NCBI GenBank assembly: GCA_024742475.1 | Contig: JANSYI010000001.1 | Span: 1-64,000 of the forward strand | Reading direction: 5' to 3' | Length of the DNA stretch: 64,000 nt | DNA from: a bacterium | Lineage (GTDB): Bacteria > Myxococcota_A > Polyangia > Nannocystales > Nannocystaceae | Notes under the pieces: model-generated | Database searches by the model: none | Told to the model about the DNA's origin: nothing | Seen by the model: the letters and a program-made list of their open reading frames with translations, nothing else | Translations under genes and position numbers: made by a program | Part shown: positions 1 to 8,103 of the stretch, piece after piece | Layout of the letters: each line of letters opens with the position of its first letter | Position numbering within the stretch: position 1 is the first letter of the stretch

Positions 1-600
1 CGCAATCGACACCCCCCGCGGGCCTTCCCCGTGGGCGATCGCCGACAGCACCGCCAGCTCCGGCCGCGCTGCCGCGTCCGAGGGCCGCGTGACTTCCGGG
101 ATCGTCGCCGGCCCCAGCACGAGCGGTTGCACCGTACTCAGACCCAGCGGGCCGAGGTGGATCGGCCGCTTGGCCCACGCACCGACCGCCGCGTCGGGTG
201 TCAGCACCACCAGCAACATCGGGCACTGCAGTCTCCGCCGCAGCCCCACGAGGTACGTCGGCCACGTCCAGCGCTTGCGGTCGTCTCGCCGCAGCTGCAC
301 CTCGACGATCAGGCCCAAGCTCGGCTTCGCTTCGCCGGCCTCGCGCAGCTCCAGCACCAGGTCCGCGCGGAGTTCGGCCGGCTCCAACTCGCTCCAGTTC
401 GCGTCGCTCGTGCTCGCCTCCATCGACGACAGCGGCAGCCCGGTCATGCGCTCGACCAGCACCGCCGCGACGTAGGGGTGCTGCCGCAGCATGTCGGCGA
501 GCACTTCGTGGAGCAGCGACGGCACTGCCGAGCAGCCTAGGCTGCGTCGCTGCAGCCGGCACAGCTCGCGCATGGTTGGGGACAGGGTAGGTGTGCGCAT
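1..600 (-). CDS. conserved hypothetical protein, possible PD-(D/E)XK-like nuclease fold (3' end cut by window edge)
   Basis: An open minus-strand frame enters from the left edge, so the C-terminus is missing; 200 residues are visible. The protein carries a hydrophobic/charged core with RADLV, then IVEVQLRRDDRKRWTWP and a run rich in Leu and Pro. I recognise this pattern from a family common in actinobacteria and myxobacteria with no assigned function. The D...E-x-Q spacing resembles a PD-(D/E)XK nuclease core, which is inference. I chose ATG at 600 because a GAGGGGAGGG tract lies nine bases upstream; ATG at 573 is the alternative. It is divergent from the Cys-repeat gene. Confidence 0.7.
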   Translation of the reverse strand, partial: MRTPTLSPTMRELCRLQRRSLGCSAVPSLLHEVLADMLRQHPYVAAVLVERMTGLPLSSMEASTSDANWSELEPAELRADLVLELREAGEAKPSLGLIVEVQLRRDDRKRWTWPTYLVGLRRRLQCPMLLVVLTPDAAVGAWAKRPIHLGPLGLSTVQPLVLGPATIPEVTRPSDAAARPELAVLSAIAHGEGPRGVSIA

Positions 601-684
601 GGTGCCCCGCCCTCCCCTCGTCCGGTCGGTGCGGGTCGAGCTTTCGCGTCGCTGCCCTCACCGTCGCGCGCTAGCATGCCAACG

Positions 685-804
685 ATGGCTCGCAGGATGC
701 ACACGCCGCTCTTCCTCCTCGCGCTGGCGTCCGCGTGCGCGGACGACGTGGCGGGTGTCGAGCCGTCGAGAGAACGGGGACTTCGAGTTCGAGCTCGGCC
801 GTGA
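685..804 (+). other. lipoprotein signal peptide reading frame, out of frame with the downstream repeat protein
   Basis: ATG at 685 (or in-frame ATG at 676) reads MARRMHTPLFLLALASAC followed by ADDVAG, a good lipoprotein signal with the lipobox cysteine at residue 18. This frame runs on through GVEPSRERG and stops at TGA 802-804. The body of the Cys-repeat/RCC1 protein lies in another frame and has no signal peptide of its own. Going from this frame to the downstream one requires a -1 shift around 770-785, next to a GGGG run. One additional G there would join the signal peptide to the Ser/Thr linker. Either a sequencing or assembly error, or a real inactivating mutation, is likely. Confidence 0.65.
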
Positions 805-2933
805 CGACCGAGGATTCGACCGCAGCAGACTCGACCACCGCGGAAGGCTCCACGGGGTCGGGCGAAAGCACCGGAGTCGAAGCCGGCCCCACGTGCGGCA
901 ACGGCATCCTCGAAGCCGACGAGCAGTGCGACGACGGCAACCTCGTCAACGACGACGGCTGCTCGAAGCTCTGCCAAGACGAGTTCTGCGGCGATGGTGT
1001 CACGCAGGCCTCCGAAGACTGCGACCTCGGGCCCGACAACGCCGACGACGCGACGTGCACCGCAGCGTGCGCGAAGAACGTCTGTGGCGACGGCCTTCAA
1101 GGCCCTGCCGAGGGTTGCGACGACGGCAACACCGATGACGACGACGGCTGCGGAGCCGACTGCCGCCTGGAGACTTGCGGCAACGGCGAACTCGAAGGGT
1201 CGGAGCAGTGCGACGACGGCAACGCCGACGAGGATGACGGCTGCACCTCCCTGTGCGCACCGCCCCAGTGCGGCGACGGCCTGCTCAGCCCGACCGAAGG
1301 CGAAGACTGCGACGACGGCAACCCCGATAACGCCGACGACTGTCCCAACGACTGCACCGCGGCCGTCTGCGGCGACGGCATCATCGAAGGCGCGGAGACC
1401 TGCGACGACGGCGAAGCCAACGGCGATGGCGTCTCGCTGTGCGGACCCACGTGCTCCACCAACACCTGCGGCGACGGCTATCTCGTCCCCGCCCTCGAAG
1501 CCTGCGACGACGGGGCCCAGACGGGTGACGGCACCAGCCCGTGCTCGGCGCAGTGCGTGCTCAACGAGTGCGGCGATGGCTACCACCACACCCCGACCGA
1601 AGGCTGCGATGCAGGCGAGCGCAACGGGTTCGTCCCGTGCTCGACGTCGTGCGCCGCCGTCTCGCCGGTCGCGCAGGTTGACACTGGGTTCTTCTCGACC
1701 TGCGCACGATTCGAGAATGGCACCGTCCGGTGCTGGGGCTCGTACGATTACGGCGCCCTAGCGATCGAGCCGCCGCCCACGGCCAACGTCGGTGACGACC
1801 CCGGCGAGATGCCGCCTCCGTTTGCGACGCTGGGAGGCGACGTTTCGAGCCTTGCAGGTCACCGCAACTACGGGCTCTGCGCGCTAAGAACGGGCGGCAC
1901 GGTCGTATGCTGGGGCGACGGGCGCGGCGTGCCTTGGAGCTTGCCGGGCGACCCAGACAGCGACCACCACTACTCCGGGCTGCTCGGACCGCTCTCACTG
2001 GAGGACCTCAGCAGTTTGGAGTACGCCTCGGAGGAAAACTTCGTCGGAGACCTCCCGGGAGAGCTTCCGCCTGCCCCATTGCCGTTGGGCGTCAGCGCGG
2101 TGCGGCTGTCGGCCGGCCCGTCGAGCGCGTGCGTCATCGGCGACGATGAGACGCTTCGCTGCTGGGGCCGCGCCTCCCCGACCGGAGGCTGGCCCACGCT
2201 CGGCTACGGCGAGATCACCGTGCGGGCGCTGACGGACGACTTTCCGCCGCCTCCCATCAACATCGGCGTCACGCCGGTCGAAGTGCTCCATTCCCCCACC
2301 CGCACTTGCGTGCTCGGTGTCGACCAGCTCGTCCGCTGCTTCGGCAGGTCGGAGTCTGGCCTGCTCGGACAGGAGGGCAACGGGCCGTCGGCCTCGGGAA
2401 CCGAGATCCCTGTCCCCCCCATCACCGACCTCGGTGGCCCCGTGGTCGCGATCTCCGGCGGCGGCCGAACGTGTTCGCTGGGCGAAGATGGGTCGGTGCG
2501 CTGCTTCGGTTCTCGATCCGAAGTTGGGTACGGAGGGACCGGTTACGTCGGCGATGAGCCCGGGGAGATGCCACCCCCCCCCGTCGACGTCGGTCCAGAC
2601 TCGGTCGCAAAGCTCGCTGTCGGTACCGCCCAGGCCTGCGTGCTCACCGACGTCGGCGAGGTCCGGTGCTGGGGCGGTGTCAACCGAACCTACGGGTACA
2701 ACGTGAACGAGCTCGTCGGCGACGAGCCTGGCGAGATGCCGCCGCCACCGGTCGAGCTGAGCCAGCTCGCCGTCGACCTCTTCGCGTCGAACTCCGACCA
2801 CTTCTGCGCGCTCATGGAGGACCTCAGCATCGAGTGCTGGGGTAGAAACGTCTCGGTCGGGCCCAGTCTCAACGAAGACATCGGCGCCCAGCCCGGCGAC
2901 ATGCCGCCGCCCTCGGTCCGCATCTACGACTAA
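735..2933 (+). CDS. Cys-rich CGDG/CDDG repeat and RCC1-like repeat surface protein
   Basis: From GTG 735 the frame encodes a Ser/Thr/Gly linker (residues 14-51), then eight myxobacterial disulfide repeats of the form CGNG...EQCDDGN (about residues 54-300, TIGR02232/DUF4215 type). RCC1-like beta-propeller repeats follow, carrying CWG...GDEPGEMPPPPV signatures up to the C-terminus. Such proteins are expected at the cell surface, with the propeller mediating unknown interactions. The nominal start is not credible as a biological N-terminus, because a lipoprotein signal lies just upstream in another frame (685-804). The gene is therefore either frameshifted or affected by a base-call error. The function is unknown. 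Confidence 0.85.
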   Translation: MRGRRGGCRAVERTGTSSSSSAVTTEDSTAADSTTAEGSTGSGESTGVEAGPTCGNGILEADEQCDDGNLVNDDGCSKLCQDEFCGDGVTQASEDCDLGPDNADDATCTAACAKNVCGDGLQGPAEGCDDGNTDDDDGCGADCRLETCGNGELEGSEQCDDGNADEDDGCTSLCAPPQCGDGLLSPTEGEDCDDGNPDNADDCPNDCTAAVCGDGIIEGAETCDDGEANGDGVSLCGPTCSTNTCGDGYLVPALEACDDGAQTGDGTSPCSAQCVLNECGDGYHHTPTEGCDAGERNGFVPCSTSCAAVSPVAQVDTGFFSTCARFENGTVRCWGSYDYGALAIEPPPTANVGDDPGEMPPPFATLGGDVSSLAGHRNYGLCALRTGGTVVCWGDGRGVPWSLPGDPDSDHHYSGLLGPLSLEDLSSLEYASEENFVGDLPGELPPAPLPLGVSAVRLSAGPSSACVIGDDETLRCWGRASPTGGWPTLGYGEITVRALTDDFPPPPINIGVTPVEVLHSPTRTCVLGVDQLVRCFGRSESGLLGQEGNGPSASGTEIPVPPITDLGGPVVAISGGGRTCSLGEDGSVRCFGSRSEVGYGGTGYVGDEPGEMPPPPVDVGPDSVAKLAVGTAQACVLTDVGEVRCWGGVNRTYGYNVNELVGDEPGEMPPPPVELSQLAVDLFASNSDHFCALMEDLSIECWGRNVSVGPSLNEDIGAQPGDMPPPSVRIYD

Positions 2934-2978
2934 GCCTGCCGCCGCCCAACCGGCTCACCGCCGCAGCGCGTCTCAACC

Positions 2979-3536
2979 TCACCGGCGCACGCAGTACCGC
3001 GTGCGCACCGTGACCACCTGCCCGCGCCCGCCCAGCACCACCGTGAGCATGCGGTCGTACTCCTCGTGCGGGATGTTGCCCTGCGCATCGAGGGGCCCCG
3101 GGTCGCCGCCGAGCGCATCAACGATCGCAGGGATCGTATTCGAGTGCGCCGACACCACGATGCGGCTGCCCTCGGGCGCCTGACGCAGACGCGTCGCCCA
3201 GCCCTGCACGTCGGTGTCCACCACCTCGAGCCGCACGCCCGATCGCTCCGCGAGCGGCCCCAGGGTGTCGCGGGTGCGCTGGGTGTCCGTGCTCAGCAGC
3301 GCCGTCGGGTCCGCGGGCTCGAGCACCTCCGCCAGACACCGCGCACGGGCCACCCCCGCCTCGGTCAGCGGCGGGTCCTCCGAGCCGTCCGCGGCCTTCT
3401 CCGCGTGCCGCACGAACGTCACCGTGCTCGCGGGCGCTGGCACCCCGACTGGCGCTGCCTCCGGGCAGATCGGGCCCGAGGGCTCAGCGCGGCAGGCGGC
3501 GAGGAGAAGGCCCAGGGTCATCACTGCAACGCGCAC
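2979..3536 (-). CDS. histidine phosphatase family lipoprotein
   Basis: This is a 185-residue protein whose N-terminus, VRVAVMTLGLLLAAC, is a short lipoprotein signal. The phosphohistidine motif FVRHAEKA (nucleophile His44) is followed by the family-typical PLTEAG, STDTQRTRDT and VSAHSNTIP. This is the phosphoglycerate mutase-like branch found in exported phosphatases; the substrate cannot be told from sequence. A longer frame extends upstream to 3824 but runs antisense into the next gene, so I use GTG 3536, with ATG 3521 as the alternative. It converges on the repeat protein gene and diverges from the glutathionyl-hydroquinone reductase gene with 57 bases between them. Confidence 0.85.
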   Translation of the reverse strand: MRVAVMTLGLLLAACRAEPSGPICPEAAPVGVPAPASTVTFVRHAEKAADGSEDPPLTEAGVARARCLAEVLEPADPTALLSTDTQRTRDTLGPLAERSGVRLEVVDTDVQGWATRLRQAPEGSRIVVSAHSNTIPAIVDALGGDPGPLDAQGNIPHEEYDRMLTVVLGGRGQVVTVRTRYCVRR

Positions 3537-3593
3537 GGCACCCGCGGGATACCACACGGTTGACGCGCCCCGATCGTTTGCCAGGCCGCTGCC

Positions 3594-4526
3594 ATGGGAC
3601 GACTCGTCGACGGACAATGGAGAACCGGAGAGGTCGCGCCAACCGACGACGGCGGCGCCTTTCAGCGCGAAGAGACCACCTTTCGCGGCACCATCGAAGC
3701 CCCCGAGGCCGGGCGCTACCTGCTGTATGTCAGCTACGCCTGCCCATGGGCCCACCGCACCCTCGTCGCTCGCGCTCTCTTGGGCCTGCAAGACGCCATC
3801 GATGTGAGCGTCGTCGACCCGCACATGGGCGAGGACGGCTGGGCCTTCAGCCAGCGCGCCGGCTGCGTCCCCGACCCCATCTTCGGCGCCGAGTTCCTGC
3901 GCGAGGTCTACACCGCCGCCAAGCCCGACTACACCGGCAAGGTCACCGTGCCCGTCCTCCTCGACACCCAGACGAAGACCATCGTCAACAACGAGTCCCG
4001 CGAGGTCCTGCGGCTGCTGTGCACCGAGTTCTCCAAGATCTCGGACGCCCGCATCGATCTATGCCCCGCGCCCAAGAGATCCGAGATCGACGCCATGATC
4101 GACGCCAACTACGGCCCGATCAACAACGGCGTCTATCGAGCCGGCTTTGCCAAGCGCCAGCCCGCCTACGACGAGGCGATAGACGACCTCTTCTCCGCCC
4201 TCGACCGCTGCGAACGTCGCCTGCGCGAGTCTCGATTCCTGTGCGGCGACACCCTGACCGAAGCGGACATCTGCCTCTTCACCACCCTCATCCGCTTCGA
4301 CGTCGTCTACCACACCCACTTCAAGTGCAACGTCAAGCGCATCGTCGACTACCCCGCCCTGTGGGGCTTCGTCCGCGACATCTACCAGATGCCCGGCGTC
4401 GCGCAGACCTGCAACTTCGACCACATCCGCCGCCACTACTACGGCAGCCACCCCGACGTGAACCCGCACGGCATCATCGCCCGGGGCCCTGCGCTCGACT
4501 ACCAGTCCGACCACGGCCGCGCATAG
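3594..4526 (+). CDS. glutathionyl-hydroquinone reductase (Xi-class GST, YqjG/PcpF family)
   Basis: The protein has 310 residues, the usual length of the family. The thioredoxin-like half carries YACPWAHRT with catalytic Cys50, and is followed by VPVLLDTQTKTIVNNES and a C-terminal all-helical GST domain containing FLCGDTLTEADI. Xi-class enzymes reduce glutathionyl-hydroquinones and other S-glutathionylated aromatics with glutathione in the cytoplasm. ATG 3594 lies just after the divergent phosphatase lipoprotein. The enzyme is probably a stand-alone housekeeping or detoxification protein; nothing nearby suggests a dedicated quinone catabolic pathway. Confidence 0.93.
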   Translation: MGRLVDGQWRTGEVAPTDDGGAFQREETTFRGTIEAPEAGRYLLYVSYACPWAHRTLVARALLGLQDAIDVSVVDPHMGEDGWAFSQRAGCVPDPIFGAEFLREVYTAAKPDYTGKVTVPVLLDTQTKTIVNNESREVLRLLCTEFSKISDARIDLCPAPKRSEIDAMIDANYGPINNGVYRAGFAKRQPAYDEAIDDLFSALDRCERRLRESRFLCGDTLTEADICLFTTLIRFDVVYHTHFKCNVKRIVDYPALWGFVRDIYQMPGVAQTCNFDHIRRHYYGSHPDVNPHGIIARGPALDYQSDHGRA

Positions 4527-4563
4527 GCAGGCCCTCCCTCGTCGGGATACCCTGCGCGCCATC

Positions 4564-5763
4564 ATGCGTGCCCCTGCCCGTCTCGTTCTCGACGCTTCTC
4601 TGGCTGGAGTCCTCCTGTGCGCGCCGTGGTTGGCCGCGGGCTGTGGCGACGACGCGTCTGCCTCCACCGACGCGGGCAGCAGCACCACCTCCGGCGACAC
4701 CTCCAGCTCGGGCCTGCCCGACGCTTCGAGCACCACGGCCGCCTCGGCCGAGGGCAGCGACGACTCCACGTCCAGCTCCACCGAAGACACCGACGACTCC
4801 ACGACCGGCGGCAGCACCACCACCGGCTCGACCGGCACCCAAGGCGGCTCCGACTCCAGCAGCGGCGACACCACCGGCGCGCAGGCCGTCGACGTGCCCT
4901 TCACCGTCTTGGACCCCAGCGTCCTCGAGCTGAGCGCGCGCGTGCCCGAGGGTTGGGTGGTCATCACCACCGCCGACGCGTGGGCCTCCTTCACCGACGC
5001 CCCCGTGCCCGAGGGCGTCACCTTTCCCGCGCAGTGGGTGCTGCTGGGCTCGCGCGGCCCGCAGCCCTATCCCGGCCACGCGCTCGCCGTGCAGGCGCTC
5101 TCCTGGCAGGGCGACACCCTGACCGTCACCGGCGACCAGGTCGAGCCTGCCGACGACTGCGAGACCTACGCGTTCATCTGGCCCGCCGACACTCTCCTGG
5201 CCTTCGACGCCCTCGGCGCCGAGATCGAGGACATCGACGATCAGACCGCACCGCTCGAGGCCTCGTGCGCGGGCGGGGCCACCGACTCGATGCCCTGCGA
5301 CCTCGCCTCGCCCTGCGCCACCGGCCTGCTGTGCGCCGGCATCATTCGCAACACCGTCTTGGCCAACGATCCCGGCGGGCTCTGCTTGGACAGCGGGTTC
5401 AGTGGCGTGTTCTCCGGAGCCGGGGCCGCGATCCCAGCCGACGGCGGGGCGATCGAGCTCGCGGTGGACGTCGGTGGACTCGCCACGGTCGACATGGACG
5501 TCACCGTCCTGCTCGACCTCGACCACCCCGCCCCCGAAGAGCTGGTGATCGAGCTGCGCAACCCCGACGGCAACCAGGTCCCGGTCGCCAACCTGCAGAG
5601 CACCGAGCTGCACCCCGGCGGCGTCCCGATCGTGCCCACCGGCTTCTCGGGCGACGAGTCGGTCAACGGCACCTGGACGCTCGTCGTTCGCGACGCCGTC
5701 GACAACGGCAGCAGCGGCTCGATCTCGGGCTGGGAGCTCGAGATCATGAGCCGCCTCGACTGA
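4564..5763 (+). CDS. lipoprotein with C-terminal proprotein convertase P-domain
   Basis: This is a 399-residue exported protein. The signal ends at the LAAGC lipobox (Cys27) and is followed by a roughly 75-residue Ser/Thr/Asp/Gly linker of the type frequent in this genome. The middle part (about 110-260) is a unique region with WVVITTADAWASF. A short Cys-containing segment comes next, and then a beta-sandwich P-domain: VTVLLDLDHPAPEEL, IELRNPDG, NGTWTLVVRD and GWELEI. P-domains usually accompany subtilisin-like or other secreted proteases; here no protease domain is visible. It is probably an outer-surface lipoprotein of unknown role. Confidence 0.85.
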   Translation: MRAPARLVLDASLAGVLLCAPWLAAGCGDDASASTDAGSSTTSGDTSSSGLPDASSTTAASAEGSDDSTSSSTEDTDDSTTGGSTTTGSTGTQGGSDSSSGDTTGAQAVDVPFTVLDPSVLELSARVPEGWVVITTADAWASFTDAPVPEGVTFPAQWVLLGSRGPQPYPGHALAVQALSWQGDTLTVTGDQVEPADDCETYAFIWPADTLLAFDALGAEIEDIDDQTAPLEASCAGGATDSMPCDLASPCATGLLCAGIIRNTVLANDPGGLCLDSGFSGVFSGAGAAIPADGGAIELAVDVGGLATVDMDVTVLLDLDHPAPEELVIELRNPDGNQVPVANLQSTELHPGGVPIVPTGFSGDESVNGTWTLVVRDAVDNGSSGSISGWELEIMSRLD

Positions 5764-5775
5764 GGCCGCGCGCGC

Positions 5776-6411
5776 CTATTCTTGGGCCTGCAGCCGCTCG
5801 ACCGCCGAGGAGTACGACGTGTTGCGCACCATCTCGGCCAGCAGCTTGGTATAGCGAGCGACCATCTCGGGCCGACCGCTGGTGCGGTGGTGCTGCAGCG
5901 CCTTGTAGATGCGAACGTAGGCCTGCTCGGAGTTCACGAAGTACTCGACCGCCGCCAGCACCGCCTCGATGGACGAGTGACTGACCGAGGGCGAGAGCGC
6001 CGTGAAGTGAAACTCGCGGCCCGACGAGTTCGTCACCCCGATCGTGGCCTCGGCTTGCGCGTCGGTGGCCTGCTCGGCGTGGGCGTCTCCCATCAGCCCG
6101 CGCACCGAGAAGCTGGAGAAGCGGATCGACGCCAGCGACGGAAACTCGCCCTGGTAGCGCGCGCGCAGGGCCGAGAAGAACGCGTCGAGCATGCCCACGC
6201 CCTTGCCGGCCACCTCGAACGCGCGCTCGCCGGGGTTCTCCACGACCTTGCACTCGATGTTGCAGTGGCCGTCGCCGAAGTCTTCTTCGAGCGAGTACCC
6301 CTTGACCTCGAACGTCCGGAAGTCCTCGCTGAGGACCTCGCGCATCGTCTGAAGTGCTTGCGTCTGAAGGGGGCCCTGTGCGGCTCGCATGGGATGCTCA
6401 GTGTTGCACAA
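5776..6411 (-). CDS. stand-alone LeuA-regulatory-domain-like protein
   Basis: The protein has 211 residues and no signal peptide. The pattern of GYSLEEDFGDGHCNIECKV, a GKGVGMLDAFFSAL segment, beta strands with SIRFSSFSVRGLM, TDAQAEATIGV and a following SHSSIEAVLAAVEYFV helix fits the allosteric (dimerisation) domain of 2-isopropylmalate/citramalate synthases (PF08502). The catalytic TIM barrel is absent, so a regulatory or binding role is inferred. It lies downstream of infA on the same strand, separated by a hairpin that probably terminates infA. I use ATG 6411; the in-frame ATG eight codons later is equally possible. Confidence 0.6.
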   Translation of the reverse strand: MCNTEHPMRAAQGPLQTQALQTMREVLSEDFRTFEVKGYSLEEDFGDGHCNIECKVVENPGERAFEVAGKGVGMLDAFFSALRARYQGEFPSLASIRFSSFSVRGLMGDAHAEQATDAQAEATIGVTNSSGREFHFTALSPSVSHSSIEAVLAAVEYFVNSEQAYVRIYKALQHHRTSGRPEMVARYTKLLAEMVRNTSYSSAVERLQAQE

Positions 6412-6416
6412 AGCAG

Positions 6417-6449
6417 CGGCGGGGCCCGCGAACTCGCGAAACCCCGCCG
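6417..6449 (-). terminator. predicted hairpin terminator of infA
   Basis: A perfect 8-bp stem CGGCGGGG/CCCCGCCG encloses a second small stem (CGCG...CGCG). On the minus strand it lies about 57 bases past the infA stop and is followed by CTGCTTTG, a weak T-rich tail. Its place between infA and the following gene fits a terminator or attenuator. Confidence 0.5.
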
Positions 6450-6506
6450 TGTTGGATGGCAGACGCCACAGTGTGCACGTCGCAGGCGACGCGCACGTGC
6501 GACGCG

Positions 6507-6725
6507 CTATCGCTGTCGGTACGTGACGCGGCCGCGCGTCGGGTCGTACGGCGACACCTCGACCTTGACGCGATCGCCGAGCACGACGCGGATCCGGTGC
6601 CGGCGCATGCGGCCGGAGAGCTTTGCAATCACGGTGTGGCCTTCGCCCACATCCACTTTGAAGGTACCTCCGCTGAGGACCTCTTTGATCACACCGTCAA
6701 ACTCGATTGCGTCGTCGCTTCCCAT
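6507..6725 (-). CDS. infA: translation initiation factor IF-1
   Basis: The 72-residue protein is the exact length of IF-1 and covers the entire OB fold: FDGVIKEVLSGGTFKVDV, AKLSGRMRRHRIRV and GDRVKVEVSPYDPTRGRVTY. IF-1 binds the 30S A-site and works with IF-2 and IF-3 in start-site selection. ATG 6725 gives the canonical N-terminus. Here the gene is not in a ribosomal protein operon: it sits between a putative membrane protein gene upstream (103-base gap) and a LeuA-domain-like gene downstream, and is bracketed by a hairpin at 6417-6449. Confidence 0.97.
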   Translation of the reverse strand: MGSDDAIEFDGVIKEVLSGGTFKVDVGEGHTVIAKLSGRMRRHRIRVVLGDRVKVEVSPYDPTRGRVTYRQR

Positions 6726-6828
6726 GGTCAGGCTGCCCGAGGCTCCTCAGGCGGGCGACATCGTGCCCATCTGGCGACCGACTCACAAGCGTCTTTTTTC
6801 GACCGCTGCCATCTGCGGATTCGCGCAA

Positions 6829-7269
6829 TCAGCGCAACCCTTCGGCCAAGCTGATCTCGTGGCTCGTCTGGGCCGGCATGGGCGTCACCAGCACCACGTC
6901 GTCGTACGGATCGTCGAGATCGTGCGCGTGGGAGCGCAGCACTAGGGTGTCCCCGTAGCAGCGGATCTCCACCGGCCGCTGCCAGCCGTCCACCGCGCGC
7001 TCCAGGATTCCCCCCACCGTGGCCGCCGCCAGCGCCTCGGGGCAGCCCGCGTTGGGGCCCGCGCTCAGCCGGGCCATCTGGATGCCCTGCTGCAGCTGGG
7101 TGAGGGTGCGGCCGGTCTCCTGGCGCCGATCGACGCACCCGCCCTGCACGCAGGTGGCCAGCGACCAGCCGACGCCGAGCGACATCGCGAGCAGACCGAC
7201 GAGCCACGCCGTCCGATGCCACCGAGGTGAGCGACCCACCAACTCGAAGAACCACGGGGATGCCTGCAT
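6829..7269 (-). CDS. membrane-anchored protein with GspG-like C-terminal half
   Basis: The 146-residue protein has a single transmembrane segment at about residues 20-40 (WLVGLLAMSLGVGWSLA). A helical stretch TLTQLQQGIQMARL follows, and the C-terminal segment DGWQRPVEIRCYGDTLVLRS then leads to DDPYDDVVL. This C-terminus resembles the pseudopilin GspG tail, in which W-x-R-P, a glycine-rich turn and a calcium-binding D-D-I segment are typical. The N-terminus lacks a prepilin cleavage site (G/FTLxE), so if related it is an anchored derivative. It probably shares a transcript with the gene ending at 7318. Function is not assigned. Confidence 0.65.
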   Translation of the reverse strand: MQASPWFFELVGRSPRWHRTAWLVGLLAMSLGVGWSLATCVQGGCVDRRQETGRTLTQLQQGIQMARLSAGPNAGCPEALAAATVGGILERAVDGWQRPVEIRCYGDTLVLRSHAHDLDDPYDDVVLVTPMPAQTSHEISLAEGLR

Positions 7270-7317
7270 GCCTCGCGTTCAACGCAAGCGGCGTGCCAGG
7301 CGACAACCCACGCGGTT

Positions 7318-8076
7318 TCACAGCGGCGGCGACGGGCGCAGCGGCTCGGCCTGCCGCGCCGACACGAACGGGCCGCCCGCGATGACATCTTGTCGCGGCG
7401 CATCCGTCCGGAACGGGTCGGCCGCCGGATCTCTCGCCCGGCGCTGGCGGAGGTTGGCCAGCGCGTTCTCGAGGACGTCGACCGTGGCGTGCAGCGACGA
7501 CACCTCGTCCCCCGCGGGGAAACGCGAGGGGATCGGCTGCTCGGCGAGCCACGCGTGCATGCGACCGACGGCGAGCTTGGCCTGCGCGTCGAGGTCAGGC
7601 TCGGACTCGGCGAGCGCGAGCCATGACGCGGCCGCCCGTTCGAGTCGGCGCGAGGCCGCCGCAAACCGACGCTGCGCTGCGTCGACGCGAGCTCGCCGCA
7701 GCTGGAACGGAGACTCGCCGGGCGGCCCGCACAAGAACAGCCGGTCGTAGTAGGACCACGCGAAGTCGGCCGAGCGCACGACCGCCTCGATGTCTCGCTC
7801 GAGGGCTCGGGAGGCGACCAGCTCGGACGACACGTCCGGCTCGCACCACCGCAGCGCCCCGCAGCGACGCCGCTCCAAAAACCGAGCCTGTGCGGCGCGA
7901 CGGACCTGGTGTCGCTCGACCCAGAGGAACCCGGCGCACACCGCCGCAACCGAGACAATCGCAACCGCCGACACGCTGCTCGATGGTACATCGAGCGGTC
8001 CGCCGTGCCAGCCGATCCCCCGAAGGAACCCAGAATCGCGCTCCATCGGGCCAAAATCCGGCGGCGCCGTAAGCAC
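7318..8076 (-). CDS. membrane-anchored helical protein of unknown function
   Basis: The 252-residue protein has one transmembrane segment (SSSVSAVAIVSVAAVCAGFL, about residues 32-51) and then an Arg/Ala/Glu-rich helical extracytoplasmic part. I recognise no domain. The C-terminal 60 residues are Arg/Pro-rich and likely disordered. It lies 48 bases upstream of the GspG-like protein on the same strand, so the two may act together at the inner membrane. In-frame ATG 8046 is a good alternative start. It is divergent from the VWA lipoprotein gene, whose start is only 28 bases away. Confidence 0.6.
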   Translation of the reverse strand: MLTAPPDFGPMERDSGFLRGIGWHGGPLDVPSSSVSAVAIVSVAAVCAGFLWVERHQVRRAAQARFLERRRCGALRWCEPDVSSELVASRALERDIEAVVRSADFAWSYYDRLFLCGPPGESPFQLRRARVDAAQRRFAAASRRLERAAASWLALAESEPDLDAQAKLAVGRMHAWLAEQPIPSRFPAGDEVSSLHATVDVLENALANLRQRRARDPAADPFRTDAPRQDVIAGGPFVSARQAEPLRPSPPL

Positions 8077-8103
8077 GAGGTTGGCGCCGCGTTGGCCCAG
8101 AGG

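Noticed and set aside
537..1589. 350-residue minus-strand frame over the Cys-repeat gene
   Set aside because: Ala/Val-rich shadow of the repeated GACGACGGC codons; the plus-strand frame has clear disulfide repeats.
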